This document shows positions 1 to 11,734 of a stretch of DNA of 64,000 bases, in pieces. The notes below the pieces were generated by a model. It was not told where the DNA came from. It saw only the letters and a program-made list of their open reading frames with translations, and ran no database searches. The translations under genes were made by a program, and so were the position numbers. Source of the DNA: Mortierella alpina (taxonomy: Eukaryota > Mortierellomycota > Mortierellomycetes > Mortierellales > Mortierellaceae); the NCBI GenBank assembly GCA_029449245.1, contig JANATF010000007.1, forward strand, positions 1,550,001 through 1,614,000, in the 5' to 3' direction. Every line of letters starts with the position of its first letter. Positions within the stretch are counted from its first letter, which is position 1.

Positions 1-8
1 TGCCCCTG

Positions 9-2670
9 CTAGCGCATATACCGTCCTATGGACCTGATGAACGCTTCGAGGTCGTCGCGGTCAATCTCAATAACAGACTTGTCAAAGCCCAGGTATTTGA
101 CTGGGATTTTTTCGTTGTACGAGATCTTTTCAAACACGACACTGAACTTGCTACTCGACAGGACCGAATGCGAGGGAAAAGGAGATAAAAAGAAAACGGA
201 AGGAAGGGGGTTAATAAATTGAATCGTTCGATAGAAGAAAGAAAATGGCTCGTCCATGACGCGCTGGTATCACCACGCCCTTACTTGGGAATGACCTCGC
301 CAATGACGGGCGATCCGTTCGTGCCTGTGACGACAAACGTTTGTGTCTCCTCCTTGAGCACTGCGACGACTAGGGGTATTGGTCTATGTCCGTGTTTAGT
401 GCTTCCGTATTCCTACTCCACATCAAAAAGTACAGAACAGGGCGCCAAGTTAGTCATAGAACAGTGGTCATCATTCAGTTGATAAGCGATAAAACAGAAC
501 ATACCCTGATGGCGTACACCAAGAACTGGGCGAGCTTAGCGAGCGTTAAGGGATTCCAAAAGACAGACAGATCGGGTCCATCCTTGAGAGTGGCCACACG
601 ACAAGTGGAAAGAGTAATAATGACCTGCTTTTCGATAATAGCGATGCTTTGGCGGACAATAGCCTTTTGGAACTTCATGCATAGCCGCAGTCCTTGTCGC
701 AGTTGGTCACCCTCTCCGCCTCCTGCATCTAAAGAGTCGCACGCCCTGTAAAAGTTGGCGTGCCACCAGGAAGAGGCTGAGCCCTCGTTGCTCTCCTGTC
801 CTTCATTTTGCTCCGTGGTTGTGTTCGTCAAGTGCGAGTCGTCGGCAGTCCATTCTGGTCTGTGTCCAAGAGTAACCAAAGACGCTGGGGAGGATTCCAA
901 AAGACTCGTGACCGAGTGGACAACATCGCCAGCGCTCATAAGACCCCGGAATCCATATGACCGAGTGAAGGACGTGTATAGAACTTCGTGCAGACCGTAC
1001 TCTGGCGCGACAAACTCTATCCGCTCCTTCAGAATCTTTTTCAGGTCGATGCTCATATGTGCAAACACTTGATTGCACTCCTCTAGTGAAAAGCTGACAA
1101 TTCAGAACGCCGTGTGATCGTTAGCATTCTTGTAATCCGACGTCTATGACCACCTGCTCGGTATTTATGAAAGAACCTTGCATCTTACCCCATTTTTGCG
1201 AGCATGGCGAGAAGCCTCTTTCGTCCTGGTTCCCGCCAAATTCCTAGCCGAGATGCCACATAGTTGGAGTGGTACATGCTCTCATATAAAGACCAATGCC
1301 TGACCATCATGAACCTATACTCGTCCGTGCATTGGATAACACCGTCGTCCGGAGAGTTGGTTTTGGTGGTGAGGTTGGAATCTTGATTCACTCCTGCCCG
1401 AGATTGCCTATCACCTGGTGCCAGTCGCTCAGATTCATCTTTGTAGATTTGTACCACATCCAGATAGCTCTTGTGTCCAATTTGTTCGCAAAGATATTGA
1501 GAGGTCAGACCCACGATAGCCAGCCTATGCAATGGAGGGCATATCAGTCAGATCTCACATTCACTCGCGACGAAGCACTGGTGGTACCGAACGGGGCTGA
1601 GTATATCCGCACTCACCATAATAGGTCAACCGATGTACGATCCAGCTGCGTAGCCATCATGTACGTCTGATTTGATATTGACGTCCCGTAGAGAGAGCCC
1701 TTGGACATGTAGTCGATAATAACGGCGCTGGACTCCTTCCACTGGCGGTTGAGTTTACTGGGTGCCACTTCAGAGTCGATGCCCGTACGCCTCCGCCTCC
1801 GTCGATCATTGTCCTCGTCGTACTCGTCTTCGTCCTCGTCTTCCTCCCCCTCCTCAAGGTCGTCGTTAGATTCGTTTCCTCGACCGTCCAATTGCTCGTA
1901 CTCATTTTCCTAGGTTTCAGCACAGGAAGATCCAACAATATGAGCAAGCCGATCGGTGAATGGTTGTAGGTTTTGGTCCAGATCAACGTACTCAAATATG
2001 AGAGTCAAATACCTCAGTGAATATAACTGCCTCCTTTTCCACTACGAGTTCCTTGTCCAGGTCGTTTTCATGAAAGACGATGATCTCGTTGTTCCAGAAC
2101 GCGTTCCGTAGGTTGACAGGTCTGTGGCTATCCAGCACATAGATCGTGATGTCCTCGGACAACTCGACGTATTCTTCCAGATTGAACAAGCCGCCACAAT
2201 TAAGCATCAGGATAGATCGGATCTGGAAAGCGCATGAAAAGAACCGTTTGGTTAGACGCAGTGGAAAAGCTGCAAAGAGCTGTGGAGAAAAAGTTCGTTT
2301 CCAAGATTGACTCGCGTAGTGAAAGGCGCGTTACCGAAGAGCTCATGTTTTTCACTTCAGACCGGACATCGTCCATTCCCGCTACTGGCACGACAACATA
2401 GCTGATACAGTCGGACTTTAGAAGAGTCTACTCAGTCGAAGAGGATAGAAAAAAGTTGAGTAAAAGGGTGAAATCAAAGACGGGACATGGAAAGGAGTGT
2501 TCTCGATCCTGCTTCGTGTCTTTTACCGTCCACATTCGAAAGGCGCAGATGGCATCGACGTCTGCAGCTACAAAGAAGAGCACGGTACTGCGTGTCCCTG
2601 TGCCGTCAAATGCTGCATTCTTGATTCGCTTGTATGCAAGGGAGTAGTTGGCGAGTTTGACGTGACCCAT
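9..2670 (-). CDS. CDC45: CDC45 DNA replication initiation factor (CMG helicase subunit)
   Basis: Cdc45 joins Mcm2-7 and GINS to form the CMG replicative helicase in the nucleus. Eight exons join in frame: 2670-2527, 2427-2335, 2222-2013, 1909-1617, 1524-1189, 1093-505, 412-285 and 141-9, giving 641 codons plus stop. Recognisable family blocks in order are VLFFVAADVDAICAFRMW near residue 30, YVLDSHRPVNLRNAF, an acidic EEGEEDEDEDEYDEDN linker, LAIVGLTSQY, RHWSLYESMYHSNYVASRL and a C-terminal IRSIGRYMR. This is the DHH-superfamily-like Cdc45 fold. The protein is somewhat longer than the roughly 570-residue human form, mostly in the acidic linker and a Thr/Glu/Asn-rich stretch before EGSASSWWHANFYRACDSL. 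The start is the first ATG of the conserved N-terminal block. It lies in tandem with the Vps3-like gene, only 224 bp downstream of that gene's stop. Family assignment is secure; each splice site is inferred from frame and homology. Confidence 0.95.
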
Positions 2671-2894
2671 TCAATATGACTGGGTGCGAGCGGATCCAAG
2701 CAGCGAGTGAGGGTAAAGACAAGAAAGCAAAGGGAAGGGAAGGGTGGAGGCAAAGAAGGGAGGCAGTGGCCAGGGCTAATGCGTGAGTGGGTGTTGAATG
2801 AAGAATGGTGACATCTGGCATCAGATCAAACAGAGCTTGGAAAAGCTTGTTGCCACCAATTAAGGGTCGGGATCGCGTTCTCGGTGTTTTATTT

Positions 2895-5800
2895 TCAACG
2901 CGTGTCCGAAGGAGATCCGCAGTGCAGGTGGATGATCTTTGAGTCTGCAGTCTTCATAAAAACCGCATCGGCCACTGCTATTCCGCAGACATCGCAAACT
3001 ATATCAGCCGTGATCACCACAGGTCCGCTGCTCTCGTACAACTGAAATAGCTCTTCGCTTATCCTCAAGTTCTCTCCGAGCGACAATCCCTTGACCACCT
3101 GGATCTCCTTGAAATCATGGTAGCTCCGCCTTAGTGACCGCAGTAGATACTGCTGAAGCAACTCCACAGACCAGAATGTTGGTAGCAAGTGTATCACCTA
3201 TAATAATTGATTTCCGAGCATCAGTTCTTTGTGTAGGCTCGAACGAAAGTAGAAGAAATTGGAGCTATATGCAGTTTGACCCCTTACCTCGGAGATGTCC
3301 AGATATGATGACTGAGAATTGAGCAGGTGAAGCGTTAGCACCATACCGCCTTGATCCTGTGGCATGATCAGGTACTCCTGGAGAAGAATCATGAACAGCT
3401 TTTTCCTCATGCTGGACTCAGAGGCGGACTCTTTTGGAGTCGATCCGTCATTCACCACTGCCTTTGAGCTCTTTTTTGAAATCTTCATTGTGCCTCCGTT
3501 CAAACATAGGAGCTCTGCTCCTTGATAGTCCTTGAGTCCCTTTACCAGGATCTCAATGCAGTCCTTGTGTTTGGAAAGCTATAGAAAAGTGCTGTTAGAG
3601 ATGCGGCCCCACCCCCCCTTTTTTTTTACCATTGTCATTGGCAATATTTTGAAACGTACCCGTGCTAGCAGTATGGCCTTTTCAAAGAGCAACACTGGAA
3701 TCGCCTCAACCTCCGAGAGAACCTCTGCAGCATCGTATAGCGAGGATGACTGAAGGAATACACACAGCTTTACCCGGCAACTAAACATTGCATCGGCCTT
3801 TGCGTGAGACTGAAGGAACGCCATGAACGTGCCGTTGGATCCCACTGCCAGTCCATTAGCAGCACTTGCAGCGCCTGGTTGGAGAAGACGGGCCTCTTGC
3901 AACTTTGTGAACTCAGCAACTATACAGGAATTTCAGTGTACAACTTGTAAGAGACTAGCAAAATGGGAAAACTGAGCTCGCGCAGCTTCATCGCCGACTT
4001 ACTAATTTCTTGGTGATTGGCGACACTGTTCGGATCCTCGATGTATCGGCTAATATTCTCGATATACAGCAAGCAGAGCATTTTATGGTGGTCTGGAGAC
4101 TATTCCGGAAGAGAAGAGCGAATGTATCGCTGTTTAGAAACCTCAGCGACCTCGTATGCCCGTGCATATACATATAAGGGTGCGAGAACACCATCGACCG
4201 TCCCAGCAAAAATATTACTTCTTTGAATTACACACCACATACCTCGCTTTTTCGTTGGATCACCACATACTCAAGATAACTCAGGAGGCCTGTACGACTT
4301 ATAGATGACTTGCAGCGGGCCAAAATTCGATCTGTATCAAACATTGCCGCACGCTTCGCATCGCCTGGCATAAAAATCTATTGGCATAAAGAGTCTATTA
4401 GCGCTCTGTTACGGCGAGGGTGATGTAAAAGCATGTCCCAGAGCAAAGCTCTCCGCCCGGTGCTCCTTACCTTTAGGCCAATTGTTTCGTCCTGCTGGAT
4501 CAGCCACCAGCCATAATCTTCAACCAGCGCAGGATCCTGAAGTGACAACAATAGCGATGCCATGCTTTGAAGACCGTTCGTAAAGGCACTGTCTGCGATC
4601 TCACCAAGTAGCAGTCTAAATCGCAGTTATTGGAACGCAATCATGGTTTAGTAAAGGTTTCGTAAGGTGCATCTGCTCATACTGTCCTCGAAGTCTTGAG
4701 AGATGGGCCGTACCTTTTCCATATTGAAAGAGTTGCGCTGTAATTCCTGTGTGCTTTGTGCCAGAGTGAGAGTGCATAGTGCTTGTTGGAGTCGCGCAGT
4801 TTCCGCTCACAAATATCTTCGGCGCAAGCGTTATTCGACTCAAGCAGTTGGTGCAAATTGGCGTCATCGTTATTATCCACCCAGAAGCCAAGAAGAGCGG
4901 TGTCTGTTGCCTAGTCGTGTATGGGACGAAATTTCATGTGGAGTTAGCGTCGTACCTTCCATTGCTTTGAGCAGCCCACTATAGCGAGCAGTAACCGACG
5001 TAACATACCACTACTTCAGGTCCAGGAGGGCCTTTGCGATTGGTATATTCTTTGCGACATCTCTGCAAGTAGTTGATGAAAACATCCTTGGCATTCGCCA
5101 ACAAAACCTTCCCGAACTCGGCGTCCTGTTCCCCTCCAGACTTTGAGAGAGTTCGGTTAACTGTGACATGAGGAAGGACAAGGATTCAATCAATGCTGTG
5201 TTAATAACTTTGCCAGACTGGGGTTCGAAACGAACATGGATATACTAGTGACGCAGCTGTTGCTTACTGATATCGGGCAGACTTCGAAGGTGGCGTAGCT
5301 GTTCCTGAATTCCTCGGTACAATTTGACGTGTCTCATAAGCTCGCTCTGCTGCAATACGTCTGGGAACAGCAATATGAGCGCCTGTGGCCAGATGTTTCC
5401 TCGCTTCAGCAGGGCAAAGGCATCATCAAATAGGGTCTCGCCAAGGTAGATGAGTCCTGACTTTTGATAGATATAGTCAAGCTCAAATTGAAGTCGCTCC
5501 CTGTGCAGGTTTTCCGCCGACAGCGTGGTCAATGTTTTCTCCGATAATAGCAGGGCCTGCTCGACATGACCCTTTTGTAAAAGAACATCAGCCTAAAATT
5601 GACAGGTCCAGTTTTAGTCCAGATTTCCATGAACGCTTTGCTTTTGCTCGGACATTGCATGACGAGCACGACACCTACATGTAGCACGAGAGGTGTTGTG
5701 ACTAATGCTGATACACTCTCCTTCCCAGCAACCAGCACTCTTGCCAGCACTGTCGATATACGATTGGCTTCCTGTTGTCTCCGTTCCGCCTCTGCATGTG

Positions 5801-7276
5801 GTTGAGCGTCCATTTGTGGCGACATATCAGTGGACTGCATAGTCAGTACGTTTGCAAGCATCGACATCCATACTGCAAGTCCAGGACCCTGCACAAGGGT
5901 TCGAAGTTCTGCAGAGGGGTCGAAGCGGATAGTTTGGATCAGCTTTTGATCCAGAATGTTGTGGATCTCGACGACGTTGTTTCGTAATAGAGCGGCCACA
6001 TAAGGGAACTCCACGCCCAGTGCCCGTGGGTAGCTTGACCATTGCAACGTCCCGCGCACTGGATCTCCTGCTCCGGTACAGAATATTCCGATGGCTGTTT
6101 GTCCAGAACTCGTTGCACTTGCAAGAAGAAACTCGTTCTCCGCAATAGCAATGCATGTTGGTCTCAGTACTTGTGCATTAGCTCCCGATGATGCGCTTTG
6201 AACAACAGGGAGAACTGGAATCATTCTGCCTACGCGACAGTCGATCAGGTTGAAGTCATTGGCATCTGCGAAGCAGACAAAATTCTTCCACCGTGATACT
6301 ATCAGTGCTCCATTTGGCAAGGTGAGCTCCTAATGACATTCCAATGAATATCAGCAAATGCAAAATCCCTAAGCCGTTCATGAGTCCGTGCTATGCCTCT
6401 CACCTTTGGTTCCGATATAGCGTCATGCCACAGATTGTAGAACAGGATGATCCTCCTCTTTGCTACACAAAGACGCACACTTCCATCCTCTGCAACACGC
6501 CCCTTTTGAGAACCATCATCACAGAATGCTGTCACACCTTTGATGGGTGGTAATGCATGCGTGAATGGCGCGAAATCGGGAAGACTGTAGAATGATAACG
6601 TTGAATCTATGAAAACCAAATCGTTTGTTAGCCTTCAGTTTGCTGTTGTTGTCAAACTGTCTATCATGTATAGCTTCAACAGACACAACGTGGTACATAC
6701 CGCAGTGTACTATAGCTATCCGCAGTATGGAGATGACCATGATCCTTTCCACTACTTTCTTCCCAAATCCGAGTGATTTTCTTTGCACCAAACGCGAACG
6801 CGGCAGCTCCTGTGGCATCAAGTAACATGGTTAGCGTTGTTTTGTCTGCTGGTCAGTTAAAGCCTCATTCTGATCGACCGCAGATATAACATACAGATTC
6901 GGACGATATTTGCTCCTCAATCACATAATGAAGAATATATCCATCTGAGGTTCCCAGGTACAGATGATTTTCTGTAGTTCAAGAACGGCACGATAAGGGG
7001 TCAGTTCAGAAGTACATTAACGCTCTGTATAAATTTAGCTCCCTGTTGCGCGTTTGGCATACCAAAGTTGTCCAAAGCTTCGACAACAGGCTTGCTGTTC
7101 CGGTTGAAAATACTGGTGGACTTTGATCCTGGACTAGTCGCGCCTGCTAGCGCGCCGCTGGCGGGTCTGTCGAGCAGAGACCTGGAACCCGGCGAGAATG
7201 ATGACTCGGCCGCAGCAGAGGCGTCATCAAGATGCACCCCGCGCAGAAGCGGCTGTACTGTGAAGGTTGTGAACAT
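2895..7276 (-). CDS. Vps3 / TGFBRAP1-like CORVET tethering complex subunit
   Basis: CORVET tethers early endosomes through Rab5-type GTPases; Vps3 (TGFBRAP1 in animals) is one of its specific subunits. The multi-exon protein starts MFTTFTVQPLLRGV. The CNH (citron homology) domain runs through NHLYLGTSDGYILHY, KKVVERIMVISILRIAIVHC, STLSFYSLPDFAPF, PNGALIVSRWKNFVCF and GDPVRGTLQWSSYPRALG. It is followed by the Vps39-type alpha-solenoid (ADVLLQKGHVEQALLLSEKT; YALSLWHKAHRNYSATLSIW). The C-terminus is a Vps39_2-like domain with a Cys pair and a His-Cys (VCDVCGIAVADAVF, IIHLHC), ending before a TGA at 2895. Visible splice examples are donor CAT|GTAGGT near 5669 and an acceptor before GCTGATGTT near 5594. 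VPS39 of HOPS has the same architecture. The GDPVRGTLQWSS block and N-terminus favour Vps3/TGFBRAP1, but the paralogue choice is less certain than the family. Confidence 0.85.
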
Positions 7277-7529
7277 GCGGCGCCGTCAGGGTCACCCAGG
7301 CAACGTGCAGAGGAGAAGTGGACCAGGGTGCGGTGTTGATGAGAGGCATGCAAACGAGAACAGCGCGTGAATGCTGAAACGACGGGCTTTGTTCATGCGA
7401 GCCAAGCCTGAGGGCCGACCCGCCAGACCGGGACTGCGTTATTGCAAGGTGGCTTAGAGGCGGCGAGCAGATAGAAAGGATCGTGTCCCAGCTTCATTTT
7501 GTCCCCTCTCTCTCTCTAGACAATTCAGG
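7277..7529. promoter_or_regulatory. divergent promoter region between Vps3-like and uL15 genes
   Basis: These 253 bp separate the start codons of two divergent genes, so they must hold both promoters. A CT-rich tract (tctctctctcta, around 7508-7519) lies just before the uL15 start, as is common for highly expressed fungal ribosomal protein genes. No TATA box is evident. Confidence 0.45.
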
Positions 7530-8671
7530 ATGGTCCGTATCTGCTCATCCATCCATCCATTGCCGGGAGACATACATCCATTCGTCGATGAACATCCACG
7601 GCTGACACCTGCACCCTATTGCTTCATCTCTCCATTAGCCTACCCGTCTTCACCACAACCGCAAAAAGCGCGGCCACGTCAGTGCCGGTCATGGTCGTGT
7701 TGGTGAGTCTTTGCGCCGGATGTCAGCTCCTCAACCACCTCAATCGCTCATGTCAGAGATCGAGTGCTTATTTCGGGAATACGCTTGGAAGTGAATACTG
7801 CAGGACAGAGGGAATCAGCGTAGCAGGGGACTCTTTCAGATCCTGCGGAATCATCGACAACCTACCATTCAATCCACCACAGCACAGCAAACCTCTTGGA
7901 CAATGCTGCTATGGTCGAAAGGCGATTGGGAATGCTGTCTAACTGCATTGTCCTCATGCAACTGGTCGACAATATGGAAGGAGCGGCATTCTATTGGATT
8001 CTGCAAAAGACTTTTCGGGCAATCTGAGCATTCAACCACCGACGCTGTCAAAACTTTTTCATCAGACGATCAGCAGCCAGTCCTTCACAACTACCAAGAG
8101 CTGTGCCTTGTGGCTCTCGGAACTTGCGAACGCAGGAAGAGTGAACTGAACCCTGGACACTTGGACAGCACACACCCTCTAGCGATCAACAACGTTTTGG
8201 AGGACTCGTATCTGAAGTCTGTTTACACAACCAGGCATTGAAGAGAGCGGAAAATTGACCACCCTTTCGCTACTTTGTTCTCTCCTTTATTCAGGCAAGC
8301 ACCGCAAGCATCCCGGAGGTCGTGGTCTTGCCGGTGGTCAGCACCACCACCGCATTAACATGGACAAGTACCATCCCGGTTACTTCGGTAAGGTTGGTAT
8401 GCGTCGCTTCCACTTGACCCGCAACGGCCAGCACTGCCCCATTGTCAACTTGGACACTCTCTGGTCCCTCGTTTCCGAGCAGACCCGCAAGAACGCTGCC
8501 AAGAACACTGAGGTCGTCCCCGTCATTGACACCCTCCGTGCTGGTTACGGCAAGGTCCTCGCCAAGGGCCGTCTCCCTGCCCAGCCCGTCATTGTCAAGG
8601 CCCGTTACGTCTCCCGCTCTGCTGAGCAGAAGATCAAGGCTGTCGGTGGTGCCGTCCAGTTGGTTGCTTAA
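7530..8671 (+). CDS. RPL28: 60S ribosomal protein uL15 (L27a / yeast Rpl28)
   Basis: This is a cytosolic large-subunit ribosomal protein. Three exons are inferred: 7530-7532 (the ATG alone), 7639-7702 and 8295-8671, totalling 147 residues, close to the usual 147-149. The joined start reads [23 protein letters not shown], followed by [14 protein letters not shown], the His-rich [17 protein letters not shown] and [21 protein letters not shown]. The last exon has strong codon bias (nearly all C-ending), as expected for a very highly expressed gene. Exon 1 as a bare ATG is inferred: the second exon opens directly with CCT ACC CGT after a clear TTAG acceptor, and the only upstream ATG that gives the family N-terminus is followed by the unusual donor GTCCGT. 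Intron 2 (592 nt) is long for this window. It holds short open frames without homology, and no snoRNA C/D boxes were recognised in it. Confidence 0.93.
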
Positions 8672-9183
8672 ATATGAAGTTTCTCGATCTTCAACGTTTT
8701 TAGCTTCAGACGCGGATTCAGGAATAAAATCATGAAAGAAGAACCATGATTTACACATCCTTGAGAAAGACCATTTCCCAGCTCGGTATATCTTTTGTAC
8801 CATTCAGTGTACAGTATGTAGTTGAAAGCGTACGCCACGCGAAGTATCAGTTGGCTGGCAATCGGCTCTGGCACGCAGTGCTTTTTTCGAGTTGAGTATG
8901 GAATCTTGAGGCAAGCGTGGGGCAGTTCAGAAATGTTGCATGTCATGACAATGGAAACGGATAGTGGGTGATATTCAATATTCAAGAGAGCACCAACTAA
9001 ATGCTGGTGTCTGCAACGATGCATCTTTTGTCCTGAATGTGTGTTTATGTTTCCAGGCGAGTCTTGCGTCTTCGATCTCTCTTCCACCTCCTTTCAGCCC
9101 TCAACGCTCGTCCCTAGCGCACTGCCTGTTTTTTCTTACTCTTTCCACCTTTCACCTGCAGAACCTTTTTAGCCACACCACCT
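8672..9183. other. intergenic region, uL15 3' end to secreted protein A
   Basis: No gene is supported in these 512 bp. The left part should hold the uL15 3' UTR. The right part is pyrimidine-rich (around 9060-9180) and ends in ACCACCTATGGCG, the same start context as secreted protein B. Confidence 0.4.
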
Positions 9184-9973
9184 ATGGCGCGTCAGATCTT
9201 ACTCTTGCTATCCATTGTGCTTAGCCTCTCAAGCTTGAGCTATGTTAATGCATGTGGTGCGGAACTGACAACAATGCTAGCGCTGGCGGCAAAAGATAAC
9301 TAGAAGCTCAACCAATCTGGTCTAACTGCCACCCCTCCCTCACCTTCGATAGAGGATGCATGCCGTAGTGATCCAGTTACCTATCTCACCAAACGCTATG
9401 TCGCCGTCCTTAACTACCAGACCGATCTCATTGAAGATCCCGATATAGCTGCCTTGGCGAAGGCACAGATCCCTGAGATCGTCAAAAAGATTGACGGCCG
9501 AAACAATGTCATTGACAAGACCATCTTTAATAACTTCAAGGGGCCTTGTGAGAATCTTCCTGGCCAAAGACATCCTGAAGAGTTTTGTGGAAGCGCAAAG
9601 AGCATTGCCTGCTTCGCAGGTTGGGAACACCCTGTGAGTGTATTTCAGATGGTCCATGATGCAGTGACGCACACAGTGCAGAGGCATTTGGCTCCCTTGG
9701 GCAAACAACACCGCGAGATCAACGAGGTGATCGTGGATGGCCTGGAAAAGTTTTGTCCAGAGAACTGTCAGGACTGGGTTGAGCCGTAAGTAACCAAGTG
9801 TTAAAGGCCTCAATGCAAAGAGTGACTTTAACCTTCGTTCCACTGATGCTTCATGAACACCTTCCCTCACCCTTAGATTTGCACACTTCATGCTGGTGTG
9901 GGAGCAACGCGAACACCCGCACAAGTATCGTATCACCCCCAACTGCCTCCCTCTGCAACTGGGAGGGTTCTAA
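9184..9973 (+). CDS. small secreted eight-cysteine protein, tandem copy A
   Basis: Three exons (9184-9256, 9353-9785, 9877-9973) give 200 residues. The N-terminus MARQILLLLSIVLSLSSLSYVNA is a clear signal peptide with likely cleavage after NA. The mature protein has eight cysteines (NAC, DAC, GPC, EFC, IAC, KFC, ENC, PNC), all conserved in position in the neighbouring copy. This suggests four disulfide bonds and export from the cell. There is no transmembrane segment or GPI signal, and the C-terminus is CLPLQLGGF. I do not recognise a named family; function is unknown. Intron positions and phases are identical to copy B, so the two arose by tandem duplication. A long unbroken antisense frame across exon 2 is a by-product of codon use. 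Confidence 0.85.
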
Positions 9974-10403
9974 TCCTTGGCAAACGGCGTCGTTAGAATA
10001 TCGAGAGCTGTCATCAGTCATCTCGACTATCCGCGATATACCCATCCGTTTTCATTCAATCCACACGTTCAGAACGATGTTCCTCGAAGACTGAGAGAAT
10101 AAAGGAGGTACTCCTCGTAAACGTCTGTGAGCTTCCTTGGGCGATCAGCTCCATGTCGTCGGCCAGACAAACTACGCAGATGCTACTGTCTGCCAATGCA
10201 TCCTGTCCCCGTGTTTTTTACTTTTCAGGGCGGCCTCGGTTGCTGCTATTTATCTCCTTTCGCTTCCATTCGGCAGCAGCATGAATCATGCCAGGGACTG
10301 GCTGCGAGTATATAAATCGCCTTTGCCCCCAAAAATAACAGACTTTTCTTATTGTTCAATCCTTTCACCTTTCATCCTCAGCACCTTCTCAACCCTACCA
10401 CCT
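9974..10403. other. intergenic region between secreted copies A and B
   Basis: No coding sequence is supported in these 430 bp. The segment contains the 3' end of copy A and the promoter of copy B, with a TATA box at 10309-10317. The last 40 bp before copy B resemble the stretch before copy A, so the duplication included the proximal leader. Confidence 0.4.
10309..10317 (+). promoter_or_regulatory. TATA box of secreted copy B
   Basis: TATATAAAT lies 87 bp before the start codon of copy B, preceded by a GC-richer stretch and followed by a pyrimidine-rich leader. No comparable TATA element is seen before copy A, which may mean that the two copies differ in expression. Confidence 0.5.
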
Positions 10404-11203
10404 ATGGCGCGTCAGATCATACTCCTGCTAGTCACTGTGCTTGGCCTCGCAATCTTAAGCTACGTTGATGCATGTGGTACGAACCCCCGGCAAGTGCTTT
10501 TAATTCAACATATCAACGCACCTGATCTAACGATAGCCCCACCTTCTGCAACTGATAGAGAATGCATGTCGCGGCGATCCTGTCACCTATCTTACCGATC
10601 GCTATATTGCCGTCCTCAAAAATCAGATCGAGAAAATCGAAGGTCCCAGCACCGTAGGCTTGGCGAAAGCACAGATTTCTGAGGTCGTCAAAAAGATCGA
10701 GGGGCGTGGCAATGTCATTGACAAGGCCATTTTTGACACTTTCAGAGGACCTTGCGTAAACGTTCCCGGCCAAAGAAGCCCTGACGAGCTTTGTGGGAGC
10801 GCAAAGAGCATTGCCTGCTTTGCGGCTTGGGATCATCAACCGAAGAGCGTGCTTCAGATGGTCCATGATGCGGTCACGATCGCAGTCAGGGAGCACTACG
10901 CTTTCTTGAGCCAACAACACCCCGAGATCAATGAGGTAGTCGTCCGTGGCCTGGAAGAGTTTTGTCCAAAGAACTGTCAGGACTGGGTCAAAGAGTAAGT
11001 TAGCACAAGTTGTGTGTGTTTGTTGAAAGTTTGGGAAGAGAAGTGAACCCCCTCCCTCCTTTCGGTCTTGTTTGTTGATGCTGCATAATCCTTCCCTACC
11101 TCCTAGATTTCAGTCTATCATGCTGCGATGGGAACAGAAAGAACACCCGGATGCGTACAGCAAGCTTCCTAACTGCCTCCCTCTGCAAAAAGGAGGGGTT
11201 TGA
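10404..11203 (+). CDS. small secreted eight-cysteine protein, tandem copy B
   Basis: Exons 10404-10476, 10559-10994 and 11107-11203 give 201 residues. The signal peptide MARQIILLLVTVLGLAILSYVDA is followed by CENACRGDPVTYLTDRY and helical, charged sequence (GLAKAQISEVVKKIEG; QMVHDAVTIAVREHY), ending NCLPLQKGGV. The eight cysteines align with copy A, and the two proteins match along their whole length with scattered substitutions. Splice sites are conventional (G|GTACGA, GA|GTAAGT; acceptors TAG). The family is not recognised. Secretion and disulfide content would fit an extracellular or cell-wall role or an effector-like protein, but the sequence does not decide this. Confidence 0.86.
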
Positions 11204-11734
11204 TCGTAGACACGCATCATGCAATCCATAATAATATACCACCTAGTCCGAGAAGGAGACATTCCTCTGTAGAACGTTGACAAGTGACGAATTGCTGCTC
11301 TCAACTATTATTATTGGTTCGTGCCTGCTGCAGTGGATTTGGGTGGGCGGACCTGAGAGGCAGCAATCCGCCTGAACTTTATTTGGGAAGAGGGGACAGA
11401 TGTCAGGCACAGAGGGTCCTTTTCGCAGCTGGGCAAAGCTTCGATGATAGGCGAGGTTACACGACAAACAACCTACGATTATTAAGTGGTTGAGTTCGCC
11501 GTCCGTCGTTAAGTGGTTGTGCTGAGCGCTGAGGATCGAGTATAAAGAGTTGTTGGGGTGCGAGCACGCGAGGACACAGTTCTCAACAGCACACTCCACT
11601 CCATCACCCCTCAGTCACTCCACTCACTCCACTCATTCCCATCCTCATTCTCATTCTCATTCTCATTCTCATTCTCTCCACTCATTCACTCATTCACCCC
11701 TGTTGCACATTCTCGGACTTGATTTGCACCCACC
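11204..11734. other. intergenic region with TATA box and CTCATT-type repeat
   Basis: No gene is supported. TATAAA at 11541-11546 lies about 190 bp before the dehydrogenase ATG. From about 11580 to 11700 the leader is an imperfect simple repeat of CACTC/CTCATT units (five near-perfect TCATTC repeats around 11646-11674), probably part of the 5' UTR. Confidence 0.5.
11600..11700. repeat. imperfect pyrimidine-rich microsatellite (TCATTC/CACTCA units)
   Basis: The stretch is dominated by tandem 6-bp units such as TCATTC and ACTCCA, strand-asymmetric (almost no G). It lies immediately upstream of the hydroxyacid dehydrogenase start codon. Confidence 0.7.

Noticed and set aside
5218-5231. GGGTTCGAAAC resembling a tRNA B box
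   Set aside because: No A box or cloverleaf can be drawn around it; it lies in a Vps3-like intron.
7903-8241. 112-codon plus-strand frame inside uL15 intron 2
   Set aside because: It lies inside an intron required to restore uL15, and has no homology or codon bias.
8291-8803. 170-codon minus-strand frame opposite the uL15 last exon
   Set aside because: It mirrors the C-ending codons of the ribosomal protein and has no homology.
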